Shown here one piece after another: positions 46,384 through 55,351 of a DNA stretch of 64,000 bases. Source of the DNA: an uncultured Alphaproteobacteria bacterium (GTDB lineage: Bacteria > Pseudomonadota > Alphaproteobacteria > Puniceispirillales > UBA1172); assembly GCA_958431225.1 (NCBI GenBank), contig OY288107.1:558001-622000 (forward strand). The letters are read 5' to 3'. Under the pieces are notes generated by a model. The model did not search any database. It saw nothing but the letters and a program-made list of their open reading frames with translations, and had not been told where the DNA came from. Numbering within the stretch: position 1 is the stretch's first letter; each line of letters opens with the position of its first letter. Position numbers and translations under genes: made by a program.

Positions 46384-46637
46384 TGTCCTATTCCTGTTGA
46401 TATGATAACTGCCGCCATTAGTAGCATGAAGATTAGCACTGCTCTTACTCCGAAAATGATTATGCTTTTACTGGCTTCTTGGCGGATTCTTTGCCAGCTT
46501 GCTAATAGGTCTCTTAAATCCCTTAGGTCTTTTTTTGCGCTGGCGTCATTTAGTCCTAGTTCGGCTAGTGCTTTTTTGGCTCCGCTTTTTGCTGCTTGTT
46601 CTATTAGCTTTTCTAGGTCTATGTCTTTGTGTTTCAT
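46380..46637 (-). CDS. DUF6127-like phage membrane protein
   Basis: Protein of about 85 residues: an N-terminal helix, LGLNDASAKKDLRDLRDLLASW and a C-terminal membrane helix (VRAVLIFMLLMAAVII). It matches what I recall of DUF6127, small proteins in phage lysis or tail regions of alphaproteobacteria. AAGGA precedes the ATG at 46637. It may be a second holin or antiholin. Confidence 0.65.
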   Translation of the reverse strand: MKHKDIDLEKLIEQAAKSGAKKALAELGLNDASAKKDLRDLRDLLASWQRIRQEASKSIIIFGVRAVLIFMLLMAAVIISTGIGQ

Positions 46638-47071
46638 TTTTTGTCCTTTTGTTTGTCTATGGAGCGTAGCCCGCTTAGTCCTAGTAGGGCGAATAATAGT
46701 GTCCATAGGTCGTTGAAATCGGCTCTTGGTAGGGGTGTCATTTTTATTCCGAACAGGGCTAATAATGTTGCTAGGATTGGCTCAAATAGGTAGTGCCATC
46801 CTAGTGCTATTATGCAGATCCATCCGGCGGCGGGGCGCCATCCGGCTTTCCAGAATTTATCGCTTGCGGCTTCTATTCGGTTGATTTCTATTTGTCCTTG
46901 GTCGGTTTTGGCTAGTGTTTGGTTGATGGATTTTTCTAGCGCGCCTAGTTGGGTTTGGTCGGCTAGCAATTTTTTGGCTAGGGATTTTGCGGCTTGTTGT
47001 TGTTTTCCCGGGCGCAGGATTTTGGTTATTACTAGATCAATTAGGGGCGGAATCATGGCTGGTGGAATCAT
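46634..47071 (-). CDS. Holin of the GTA 3-TM type
   Basis: Protein of 145 residues. The central part (WKAGWRPAAGWICIIALGWHYLF) and later hydrophobic stretches (ILATLLALFGI, LWTLLFALLGLSGLRS) fit the 3-TM holin family named for gene-transfer-agent release. A helical N-terminus covers about 20-75. Ribosome binding site AAGGA. It overlaps the DUF6127 gene by four bases. Confidence 0.75.
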   Translation of the reverse strand: MIPPAMIPPLIDLVITKILRPGKQQQAAKSLAKKLLADQTQLGALEKSINQTLAKTDQGQIEINRIEAASDKFWKAGWRPAAGWICIIALGWHYLFEPILATLLALFGIKMTPLPRADFNDLWTLLFALLGLSGLRSIDKQKDKK

Positions 47072-47093
47072 TTTACTTTCCTTGTGTTTAGGG

Positions 47094-47128
47094 TAAAAAA
47101 ACCCCCCTGACTCGGGAGTCAGAGGGGG
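47094..47128 (-). terminator. Terminator after the porin gene
   Basis: On the minus strand a GC-rich hairpin (stem CCCCC..TGACTC paired with GAGTCA..GGGGG, small bulge) is followed by seven T. It lies between the porin stop and the holin start, and should isolate the porin transcript from the lysis genes. Confidence 0.75.
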
Positions 47129-47188
47129 AGTCGTCGACCCCGAAGGGTCTGGTCAAAGTTGTTCTCGCATTAGATTAGAATGCGAATT

Positions 47189-48343
47189 CTACTTGAAGGA
47201 CGAGTTGTTCCCTTCGTTTTTAGTGATCACAGCACTATTACCCGTGCCATTTGTTTCTTCAAGCTCAAAGCTGTTGAGTGCCGCAGTTGCGGTCAGACCA
47301 TTAGCAATGGTGTAAGTAGCACCAACCGAAGTAGTCGAAAGTTCTTGGTTGGTAACATCATCTTCTGATGTGGCATAATAAGCACTCACAAACAGATCTT
47401 CGTTGATGTCATAGCCAAGACCAAAGCCCAAAACTTCTGGCTCAGCCCTTACAATAACACCATCAGCTGGGGCGACCGTATCACCGTCAGCATCAACAGG
47501 CGCATTACCGTCTTCATCGAAATAAGAACCAGCATGGTCAAAATTGTTAATTTCAAACTCAGCAGAAGCTGCGGTGAAGGTGAAGTCGCCATAACCAAAG
47601 GTTGCACCATAAGAAGTGCTGCTGTTGTCTGGGTGGTCGACTCCGCTGTAGCCTGCGGCTTTCAAGGTCACGTCAACACCATACAGGTTAAAGTCGTATT
47701 TCGCACCGACGCTTGTTGCATCGTCGTTACCGCCATAGTCTTCCATGGATACACCAAATTGGAAGCCACTGAAGCTTGGCGACAGATAGGTGATTTTGGC
47801 ACCATCGCCATAAGGTGCGTTAACCGTATGAGGCCTAACCGAAGCATTCCAGTTGCTCTCATTCTCGTTCGCAGTCGATGCGACATCAACGAATTTTGGA
47901 CCCGGTGCATCATCCTGACCATAGGTGCGGTCTGTACCAATCCAAGTTTGGAACGAATCGCCGCCGTGGTCATTATGACCAAGAACCACACGACCGAAAT
48001 CGCCAGCAATGTAGATGGAGGCTTCGTCAATGTTGTTGTCGCCGCTAGTGCCATCGCTATGACCATTAACGATTTCCAACTCAAGACCGACACCATATTC
48101 AAGACCGGAATCGGAAACCGAAGCGAAATCAATGAACAGTTCCGAATCACCAGAGAAATCGTTACCATCACCACCGCGGGCGGAATCGCCATCATCGCTA
48201 TAATCTTGGTAACTGAACTCATAATAACCGCCAATGTTGATGTCGTTGCCCATGGCGGACATCATTTGGCTTTCCTGTGCTAGCGCATTGCCAGCAAAAG
48301 CAACGGATACAAGCGCCGTTGTCGCTAGAATGATCTTTTTCAT
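47189..48343 (-). CDS. Outer-membrane porin
   Basis: Protein of about 384 residues. Signal peptide KKIILATTALVSVAFAGNALAQ. The mature part is rich in aromatic-ended beta strands (INIGGYYEFSYQDYS, YGVGLELEIVNG, YIAGDFGRVVLGHND, FQFGVSMEDYGG), as in Gram-negative trimeric porins, and is very acidic, rich in Asp, Asn and Ser. AGGAG lies nine bases before the chosen ATG. The frame has no conserved terminal phenylalanine in a standard place; it ends in NSSFK. It lies between the phage tail and lysis genes, which is unusual. Confidence 0.85.
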   Translation of the reverse strand: MKKIILATTALVSVAFAGNALAQESQMMSAMGNDINIGGYYEFSYQDYSDDGDSARGGDGNDFSGDSELFIDFASVSDSGLEYGVGLELEIVNGHSDGTSGDNNIDEASIYIAGDFGRVVLGHNDHGGDSFQTWIGTDRTYGQDDAPGPKFVDVASTANENESNWNASVRPHTVNAPYGDGAKITYLSPSFSGFQFGVSMEDYGGNDDATSVGAKYDFNLYGVDVTLKAAGYSGVDHPDNSSTSYGATFGYGDFTFTAASAEFEINNFDHAGSYFDEDGNAPVDADGDTVAPADGVIVRAEPEVLGFGLGYDINEDLFVSAYYATSEDDVTNQELSTTSVGATYTIANGLTATAALNSFELEETNGTGNSAVITKNEGNNSSFK

Positions 48344-48512
48344 GATCATATACTCCTTTTGTTTGATACATAAAATCTGCATCAGTTAGGTAAAAGCGGA
48401 GTAAGTCCCCGCCACTTGAATAGGGTTATCGCCTATTCGTATGGATTAGGCGATGGTAATTCGCTCCTGATTCGGCATAAATTTGCCGAGTGTGGTATTT
48501 TTGCAACAATAC

Positions 48513-48623
48513 CGAATCAGCGAATCAGGGCGAATCAGCGAATCAGCGAATCACGCATGCGAATCACGCATGCGAATCACCCCCCCCCCGCGAATCAGCG
48601 CACCGAATCACGCATGCGAATCA
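48513..48623. repeat. Array of CGAATCA repeats with a C-run
   Basis: About ten copies of CGAATCA in 111 bases, some joined by GCATG (CGAATCACGCATG), with a run of about ten C in the middle. The array lies in the 332-base gap (48344-48675) upstream of the porin, which otherwise contains no gene. Further copies run into the end of the next CDS (48693-48699). The same word occurs at 32631-32674. Confidence 0.85.
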
Positions 48624-48654
48624 CCGCAAAACCGCATTTAACGCCCCGAAACCG

Positions 48655-48670
48655 CACACACACACACACA
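48655..48670. repeat. CA dinucleotide run
   Basis: Eight CA units, between the CGAATCA array and the 3' end of the unknown gene at 48676. Confidence 0.9.
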
Positions 48671-48675
48671 AAGAA

Positions 48676-49209
48676 TCACTTTTTCTTGCGGAGCGAATCA
48701 GCGAATTCCTGCAACGCCTTGATTTCCGGCGCATCCGAGGGCAGTTGCCCTAGAACGTGCCGATACACCGCCTCATCAAGCATTTTGAGGATGTCTTCGC
48801 GCCCTTGCATCAGGTCGTCATCCGCCTGCCACGGGTAGCGCGCCGCCATATAGTTCGCGCGCGTCGCCGCGCCCAAACCAGTCATCCAGCGCGATGCCGT
48901 ATTGGCATCAGCACCGCGATGCGTGATGAGGATACAGCCGGTGAACGCGTCCTGTTTTTTGAGGTTTTCTAGCAATGTCTCGCTAATCACCCCGGCATCC
49001 AGAATGCTGATATCATCGCCTTTTTCTTCGGCTAGGCGGCGCAGAGAGGCGCATTTGGTGCTAACCCCCGCCCCCGGACGTGTGCCGCAAACGATAATCT
49101 TGGCGTTTTCAACAATTGCCCCAGCGTCAGGATCATCCAACGCCCTGCCCTCCATCAGCAAGGTGAGCCAATGTTCCAAGCGATTTTCACTATGTGTAGA
49201 TTTAGCCAT
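48676..49209 (-). CDS. Unknown phage-region protein after the tail-tip gene
   Basis: Protein of 177 residues, no family recognised. It has KIIVCGTRPGAGVSTK near 37-52, an alpha/beta-looking middle and an acidic helical C-terminus (DDLMQGREDILKMLDEAVYRH). It overlaps the end of the J-like gene by eight bases and is preceded by AGAAGGGA. The position suggests a tail-tip assembly or virion protein. The last codons coincide with the repeat sequence. Confidence 0.6.
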   Translation of the reverse strand: MAKSTHSENRLEHWLTLLMEGRALDDPDAGAIVENAKIIVCGTRPGAGVSTKCASLRRLAEEKGDDISILDAGVISETLLENLKKQDAFTGCILITHRGADANTASRWMTGLGAATRANYMAARYPWQADDDLMQGREDILKMLDEAVYRHVLGQLPSDAPEIKALQEFADSLRKKK

Positions 49210-52200
49210 CTATTGTGTTCCCTTCTATGGTTAGCGAGTTGTAGAATGAGTCTAGCACGTTAAAGCTGTGTGAGGTGGTATCAAAATTTAGTAAAATTTT
49301 GAATTGAATGCCCTCGCCTGTGGTGGTCGGGGCGGGGCGCGAAAATGGGACTTTAATAATTAAATCCATGGCGAGTTCGCGGGTGAAATAATTTGTGCCA
49401 GCGGGGTTATGTTCAACGCTACGGCTAATCGTCATGCCCGAACCCGCACTAAAACCATGACGCTGGGATAAAATACCCGTATAGGTGGCATCGTTCTGCC
49501 CTTGCCGCCAGCGTGAATTTAACGATAGGTCATAGATGCCGCTTTCGGCAATGCGCGTACCGCCACGCGTTTCCACGCGCACCCGCACCCGACCATGATT
49601 GATCACCGCCCCCCAAGGCTTAGGCGTGCCATTCCGCACCATATTCATGGAAATGCGAAACGTCGGATTTAACGCCCAAAAACGGCTGAAATGCGGATTG
49701 ATGGGGGAGGTCGCAACCGCCCCATGCGGGTCATTCGCCGCTATCACCTCTGCCCGCGCATCGCCAAAACGGATGGAGGCTTGGTCCTGCACGATAATCA
49801 GCGGGCCGAAAGTGAGATAATTGCCGCTTTTGCTCCGCAGCTGATAGGTTAGGGGGCGCGGGGAATCTAGGGTTAGAAAGGGCTTGCCGGCTTCGGTGGG
49901 CGTGGTGGAGATGCTGGAAACTAGGGTCGCGCTTTCTATCCTTGTGCCTATCAAGGCGCCGCGAATGGTGGCTTCGTTGAACTCCGCCGCCCCTGCCATA
50001 TCAATGTGAAAGCCCGATTCCCCCGCCACATAATCGGTTGAGGTTAATTGCCCGCTGGTGATGCGGTTGGCGTTGAGGCTGCCTATGGTTAGCGCGCCGG
50101 TGGCGGTGTCCTCAACCAATGCCGTGCCGTCCAATTTTAATCTATCCGCCGACACGGATTGGTCGGTTAATTGGTCGCCGGCGAGGCTCTTGGTGACGCG
50201 CACCCAATTTGTGCCATCATAGCGGCGCGTCTGCGACCACGGATTACTGCCACTGACATAAAGCGTCACGAGGTCGCCCGCCACCGCATCCCCCGCTACC
50301 AATAGGCGCAAAGCGGTGAGCGCGGCGGAGTTGCTCCAACGGCGGGAGGTGATTTCATTTGAGGCAATGATGCCGCCGCGTGTGCCGTCTTGTCCGTCTT
50401 GTCCGGGGGTGCCGTCTGTGCCATCGCGTCCATCTTGTCCGTCTGCGCCATCTTGCGGGTCGGGGAACGCCATCGCCGCGCCCGATACTGCCGTTGTGAA
50501 AGCCGAAAGCGTGCCTCCTGCCAATCTACTCCGCAAGCGAAACCACGCGCGCGCGTCGGCGGTGCGGTCAAGGCTTATCCATGTGGTCGCCCCCCGCACC
50601 ACCTCAACCAAAACGCCATTACTATTGGCGGCGGTGGGGTATTCCCATATCTCTACTTCGGCATCGGCTTGCGCCAAAACCCAGCGCAATGCCAACTGCC
50701 CATATCCGGCTATTAGACGCAGATTGGTCGGCTTGGCGGGGGTGGCGGCATCGGGTTTTACATTCATGGATAGGGTGGCGGGGTTGCCTTGTCTGCCGAG
50801 CCAATCTACCGCCCGCACCGCCACTTGCCACGCCCCCGCCGCGCAATCATGCAAGATGACATTCTCCTCGCTTGCTTTCAGTTGGCGCGTGGTTTGGTGC
50901 GGGTCGGTGGCTTCAATCTGCCAACGCGCAATGCGGGCATCGTGCGGGGGCGTCCAGCTGATATACATATCACGCCCGGCACCCGTGGCTAATTGGCGGG
51001 AGGCTAGATGGGTGGCTTTGGGCAGGGGCGCGGTGAAATCTACCGCCAGCGTGGCGGGGGCGGTGATGGCGGCAGACGCCGCATCTATGCGCGCATATTT
51101 TGTCGCATCGTGGCGTATGGCATCAACCTCAACCTGAAACCGCCCGACCTCGCGGAGGCTGACGACACGATAAAGCGCGCCCTCGGAAGCCGTTGCCGCC
51201 GCGCCGTAAATGACGCCAACACCATTTTCTAAAGGGGCGGGTGCCCATGCCGCGCCGTTCTTGCGGGTGATTTCGGCACGGGTAAAACCATCATCGGCAA
51301 TATCGCGCACGGATACGGCGACACTATGCCAGCCGCTTGCTGTTTCATAGCGCAATTTTAGCGATGCCCCGGCATCAAAGCGCGCGGCGATGGCTTCACG
51401 CACCTGCAATTTTCTACCCGCTAAACGCAAGCGAAGCGGAATCTGTGCCGAGGGTAAATGCGCGGCATCATAAACCGAAACCACATCGCCGGGACGCACG
51501 GGATGGTCGGCGAAATGGTCCAGCCCTGCCCGCCAGCTGATACTATGCAACCCCGCCTCTGCGCTTTCTAGCAACCAGCGCGCATGCCGCCGTGCCTCAC
51601 TGCGTCTTTGGCATCCTAATAGGCGCACCTCATGGGGGCGGAAGCCGTGGCGGGTTAATAATACGCTGCTTGTTTCTACCTCAACGCCGACACCTTGATG
51701 GCTGGATGGGTCGTCAAAACTCACCACCGCATGGCTGAACCATGATTGGCGGGGGGCGGTGCTATAGACGAAACGCCCCTCGGCGACATGCGCATTGGTT
51801 AAGCGCATGACCACCGCGCTCGGGGCATCAAATACACAGCGCAACTGACCCCCCGACCAGAACACCACCGCCCTTAACCTAGCACAAATACGCCCGATTA
51901 ACTGACGCGCCGATTGACGATTGCGAATGAGCGCATCAAACCGATAGCGCACCTCACGCGCACCCGCACCATCGCTCACCAAACCATCGGCATAACGCGC
52001 CAAAGCATAGAAATCATAGCGGTCAATGGAAGCATCCGCCAAACCCAAACCCCAATGGCGATCCGTCAATAAATCATAAAGCACCCACGCCGGATTATCC
52101 GTCCAAGCCGTCTTAAAACGCCCATTCCAAATACCGCTATAAGCCCGTGTCGTCGGGTTGTAGTTAGCAGGCAAGCGCACCAACCGCCCTTTGACATCTA

Positions 52201-52960
52201 CGGCAATGCGCGGCAGACGCCCGGATACGCCCTTGGCACTAGCGGTGATGGCGAGGAGGCTCACGCCCGCATAACTTAAACGATCTTGGGTAATCCATGT
52301 CACCCAGCCCCAATCTATGCGGTCACGAACCTGCGGGTCATCGCGCGCCGGGGTTAGGCGTGTTAAGCGGATGGACCAACTTGCCCCGGCGGTTGTTCCT
52401 TGGGGGGCGTGGATGAGGAATTGCATCTCAAAGAGCGAAAGCTGTTTTTTGTTGATGTCGCGTTCTAGTGCCTTTTCCCATGCGCCCTGCCCTAAACGCC
52501 GTTCAATGCGGAGTTTTATGCCGGCGTGAAAATAGCCAGCACTTGATTGCTGAATCAGCCCTTGGGGGAAACGAATGGTCACGCGCGCGCTATTGCCACT
52601 GCCCGTGCGAATGATGGCATTTGATGGCAGTAGTTGCAGATTGACGGTGACGGCGCGCTCAACATGGTTAAAGCCGTGCCTCACAAGCGGGGCTTGGTCG
52701 CTAGCACCGCTAGTAATCTGCCAGCTGATGCCGTCAAAATTGCGCGTGTTATCGGCATTGGCATAGGGCGTGGCGTCCAGTTTCAACGATTGCTGTCCGG
52801 CGGCAAGCCCCTCAATGGGTCCCGCCGACAACACCGCTAATGCGCGCACGGTGCCGGTGGATTGTAGCTCATCGCCAATATAGCGCGCGCTTTGTGCGGC
52901 GGATTTGCCGCCACTGCCGCTTATCACTGCGGGGAGGTATCTATTGGGTTTCTGTTTCAA
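49202..52960 (-). CDS. Phage tail-tip attachment protein, lambda J-like
   Basis: Protein of 1252 residues, the largest in the window. N-terminal region with GGKSAAQSARYIGDELQSTGT and AVLSAGPIEGL is typical of host-specificity J proteins. The middle (about 270-400) has the hub segments (LYDLLTDRHWGLGL). Fibronectin-like stretches lie at about 650-830. A collagen-like GQDG/GTDG run covers about 835-865. The C-terminal part should bind the receptor. The start is TTG (52958-52960) with AGGA seven bases upstream; no in-frame ATG lies nearby. It overlaps the I-like gene by 20 bases. Confidence 0.9.
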   Translation of the reverse strand: MKQKPNRYLPAVISGSGGKSAAQSARYIGDELQSTGTVRALAVLSAGPIEGLAAGQQSLKLDATPYANADNTRNFDGISWQITSGASDQAPLVRHGFNHVERAVTVNLQLLPSNAIIRTGSGNSARVTIRFPQGLIQQSSAGYFHAGIKLRIERRLGQGAWEKALERDINKKQLSLFEMQFLIHAPQGTTAGASWSIRLTRLTPARDDPQVRDRIDWGWVTWITQDRLSYAGVSLLAITASAKGVSGRLPRIAVDVKGRLVRLPANYNPTTRAYSGIWNGRFKTAWTDNPAWVLYDLLTDRHWGLGLADASIDRYDFYALARYADGLVSDGAGAREVRYRFDALIRNRQSARQLIGRICARLRAVVFWSGGQLRCVFDAPSAVVMRLTNAHVAEGRFVYSTAPRQSWFSHAVVSFDDPSSHQGVGVEVETSSVLLTRHGFRPHEVRLLGCQRRSEARRHARWLLESAEAGLHSISWRAGLDHFADHPVRPGDVVSVYDAAHLPSAQIPLRLRLAGRKLQVREAIAARFDAGASLKLRYETASGWHSVAVSVRDIADDGFTRAEITRKNGAAWAPAPLENGVGVIYGAAATASEGALYRVVSLREVGRFQVEVDAIRHDATKYARIDAASAAITAPATLAVDFTAPLPKATHLASRQLATGAGRDMYISWTPPHDARIARWQIEATDPHQTTRQLKASEENVILHDCAAGAWQVAVRAVDWLGRQGNPATLSMNVKPDAATPAKPTNLRLIAGYGQLALRWVLAQADAEVEIWEYPTAANSNGVLVEVVRGATTWISLDRTADARAWFRLRSRLAGGTLSAFTTAVSGAAMAFPDPQDGADGQDGRDGTDGTPGQDGQDGTRGGIIASNEITSRRWSNSAALTALRLLVAGDAVAGDLVTLYVSGSNPWSQTRRYDGTNWVRVTKSLAGDQLTDQSVSADRLKLDGTALVEDTATGALTIGSLNANRITSGQLTSTDYVAGESGFHIDMAGAAEFNEATIRGALIGTRIESATLVSSISTTPTEAGKPFLTLDSPRPLTYQLRSKSGNYLTFGPLIIVQDQASIRFGDARAEVIAANDPHGAVATSPINPHFSRFWALNPTFRISMNMVRNGTPKPWGAVINHGRVRVRVETRGGTRIAESGIYDLSLNSRWRQGQNDATYTGILSQRHGFSAGSGMTISRSVEHNPAGTNYFTRELAMDLIIKVPFSRPAPTTTGEGIQFKILLNFDTTSHSFNVLDSFYNSLTIEGNTIDG

Positions 52961-53597
52961 TGCTCAATCCTGACGAAATAATGGTGGGACGATGGATGGT
53001 GATGGTGCCATACGCCAACGGCATAGGCGCACCTTGTCCGGTGACTTGGGGCGGGGCGAGGCTATGCGACGGCAGACGCCCGGCGGTGCCTTGATCTTGC
53101 GGGGCTAGCATCTCTGCCGCCCCGGCGAGCAATAACAGCGCACCGCTGCGCCCCAATAACTGCCCGCCGAAACTGCCAAACGCCGCACCCGCTTTCGCAC
53201 CGCCTAGACTCTGCCCCAAGGAAGTAAAACTTTGGCTGAGTCCTTGGCTAGCACCGGGGACGAAACTCAATCCCAATAGGGTGAGACCCAAAAGCGCTTT
53301 GCCTTTGCCGCGATTGCCGCCGCTATATTCCGGGGTCAAAATGAGGCGGGGGCACGCACAAGGGCGGGCTAAATCCGCGCCTTTAATCGCCCTACCCGCA
53401 TCATCATAAAGCATATAACGCCCACGCCGAAGCACCGCACCAAAACCGTCAATCAGCACCGAAGCCGCCGAAATCGCCGCCATAGGCGTCGCCGCAACCA
53501 CGGTGATGCCATGCCCAAAACGTTGTAAATTGCCTTGGAATTGGAGGGTTATGTCGCGCTCTGGTGGCGTAGCCATGTGGTGATAAATTTGTTCCAT
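52941..53597 (-). CDS. Phage tail assembly protein, lambda I-like
   Basis: Protein of 218 residues. N-terminal ubiquitin-like segment (ITLQFQGNLQRFGHGITVVAATPMAAISAAS), then a hydrophobic, Gly- and Ala-rich middle (LLGLTLLGLSFVPGASQ). The layout is that of gpI. The start may be seven codons later. It overlaps the K-like gene by up to 49 bases. Confidence 0.75.
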   Translation of the reverse strand: MEQIYHHMATPPERDITLQFQGNLQRFGHGITVVAATPMAAISAASVLIDGFGAVLRRGRYMLYDDAGRAIKGADLARPCACPRLILTPEYSGGNRGKGKALLGLTLLGLSFVPGASQGLSQSFTSLGQSLGGAKAGAAFGSFGGQLLGRSGALLLLAGAAEMLAPQDQGTAGRLPSHSLAPPQVTGQGAPMPLAYGTITIHRPTIISSGLSIETETQ

Positions 53598-54304
53598 CTT
53601 TCAGCAGGCTCCTTTCTCGGCACACGTGCGGGCGCGGCGGCCTGTGACCCTGCTAAATGATGCAGAATCAACCCGGCGCCCAAATAAATGCCAGCATGGT
53701 TAGGGACGGCAGAACGCACCGCCGCCAAAAAAACATCGCCGGGTTGGGGGGGTGCGTCCTCTAACGCCCGAAACCCGGCATCGGCAAAATAATCCAAATA
53801 AAGATTGCTATGCGCCCCCCCACGCCACCATTCCCACTCGCGCGCATAATCCGGGAGCAAGCGCGATTTTTCCGCCCAATACCAGCCGCGAATAAGCCCA
53901 TAGCAATCGCTAACCCCATGCCGATACCCGGCATCTAAATCCAAGTGCGGTTCATGCCCAAAACTAAACCATTCCTCACGGATATCACCGCGACTAGCGG
54001 TAGGCACAACGGCAATAATCCATGGCAGGGCGGTGGCTTGCTGTTGGCGCATATCATGCGCGGACGGACAAGGCGGCCCGCCGGGGTGCGAGTGAATAAT
54101 CGCCTCCAAATGTTTCTGGCGTGCCACCCATGCCCCATCAAGGCGAAACGCTTTATGGGGGTCGCGCGCCTGATTTTCGGCGGCAATATAACGCCCAGCA
54201 CACAACACCCCCACAGATTCTAAAGGCGGAGACATCGCCGCCATAGCACGCGCATGGCGCATCATGGCAGCTTCCGCCGCCTCATCTAGCACCAACCCCG
54301 CCAT
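53549..54304 (-). CDS. Phage tail protein with JAB and NlpC/P60 domains, lambda K-like
   Basis: Protein of 251 residues, starting after the TGATATG junction with the L-like gene. The JAMM motif HSHPGGPPCPSAHD (71-84) is complete. The NlpC/P60 domain has SDCYGLIRGW with cysteine 134, NHAGIY with histidine 203 and a third residue further on. In lambda, K is a tail-tip factor whose peptidase may cleave peptidoglycan. Confidence 0.9.
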   Translation of the reverse strand: MAGLVLDEAAEAAMMRHARAMAAMSPPLESVGVLCAGRYIAAENQARDPHKAFRLDGAWVARQKHLEAIIHSHPGGPPCPSAHDMRQQQATALPWIIAVVPTASRGDIREEWFSFGHEPHLDLDAGYRHGVSDCYGLIRGWYWAEKSRLLPDYAREWEWWRGGAHSNLYLDYFADAGFRALEDAPPQPGDVFLAAVRSAVPNHAGIYLGAGLILHHLAGSQAAAPARVPRKEPAERWNKFITTWLRHQSAT

Positions 54305-54305
54305 A

Positions 54306-54995
54306 TCAATGCAACCCGGGAAAACCCAAAAACGGCAACACCCCTTGAAAACGTTTTTTGCACCCTGATGCCATACGCAGACTGCACGCATCTTTGGCGT
54401 TATCGGTGGTCGCCACACCATTAGCATCAAACGCCGCATCGCCTGTATAGGGGCAAGTGGCATCGCTATAATCAAACCGCCCCGCCCCGGCATCCCAACG
54501 CCGATAGCGGTGCTGGCATAAATCCGAAAGCATCACCCGACTCGGCAACAGCTGATTTTCTAAATCGGCTTCGGATGCGAGCTCAATAATCACCTCGGTG
54601 TCGTCTAGGCGGGCGATGCGTTCAACCAGCCAACGTTCAGGGGTAAAACTCGCCCCGCCCCCAGACCCCAGAGGCGCATCGCATTCATCCAAAAACGTCA
54701 CCATGCGCACGAGTGCCTGTCCGGTCAGATCAGGATTATTGAGCTGGCTATCAAAAAGCCCGTTGTGATTTGCTACCTCAAGTTGCGGGCGTGGCGATGC
54801 CCCATGCGCCGACCAGCGAAAGCCTTTGGCGCGGATGGGAAGCGCCAGATACTTCGCCCCGCCAAAGCCGACCTCAACCGGATGGCTAGGCGTAAAACGC
54901 AATACCGAACCATCATTTAACGTCAGCTCAAATAATTCAATCACCGTCACCGCATCGCTACGGGCGGCGGCAACGCCTATACGTTTATCGGGCAT
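54306..54995 (-). CDS. Phage minor tail protein, lambda L-like
   Basis: Protein of 229 residues. The C-terminal CPYTG...CSLRMASGCKKRF...LPFLGFPG pattern is typical of gpL, which has an iron-sulphur cluster in lambda. The cysteines are at about 165-207. AGGAGG precedes the ATG (54995), which overlaps the M-like stop by one base (TGATG). Confidence 0.85.
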   Translation of the reverse strand: MPDKRIGVAAARSDAVTVIELFELTLNDGSVLRFTPSHPVEVGFGGAKYLALPIRAKGFRWSAHGASPRPQLEVANHNGLFDSQLNNPDLTGQALVRMVTFLDECDAPLGSGGGASFTPERWLVERIARLDDTEVIIELASEADLENQLLPSRVMLSDLCQHRYRRWDAGAGRFDYSDATCPYTGDAAFDANGVATTDNAKDACSLRMASGCKKRFQGVLPFLGFPGLH

Positions 54996-55351
54996 CACGC
55001 GCCTCCTATTTGTTGATGCACGCGCATGAATAGGGCTTCCACTTTGCGCGTCTCGTGGCTCGTTGGCGTCACTTGCCATTCCAGGCAGATATAATGGTGG
55101 GAGGCGGACTCCCCCGGGGCTTGCCAAGCGAAACTATCGACGCCATTGCTGGCAGTGAACGCATTATGTAGGCTAGTGGCTTCCGTAAGGCTCAACCCTT
55201 CCCAAAGCACCGTCCAGCGCATCTCAAGGGGGTTAGCACCATCACGCATACGCACGCCATGCCCTTGCCCATAGCGGATGTCGTGAATCTGATGGCGTGC
55301 CGCCATGCGCGTGGAACGTGACGGCGTTAATGTCGGTAGGGTAATACTCAT
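54995..55351 (-). CDS. Phage minor tail protein, lambda M-like
   Basis: Protein of 118 residues with WTVLWEGLSLTEATSLHNAF and SFAWQAPGESASHHYICLEW, as in gpM. It precedes the L gene, as in lambda. It overlaps the tape-measure gene by four bases. Confidence 0.8.
   Translation of the reverse strand: MSITLPTLTPSRSTRMAARHQIHDIRYGQGHGVRMRDGANPLEMRWTVLWEGLSLTEATSLHNAFTASNGVDSFAWQAPGESASHHYICLEWQVTPTSHETRKVEALFMRVHQQIGGA

Noticed and set aside
47534-48283. Plus-strand frame opposite the porin
   Set aside because: An antisense shadow of the acidic porin gene; no family match and no start signal.
48513-48623. CRISPR array
   Set aside because: Units are 7-13 bases with no unique spacers of regular length and no cas genes.
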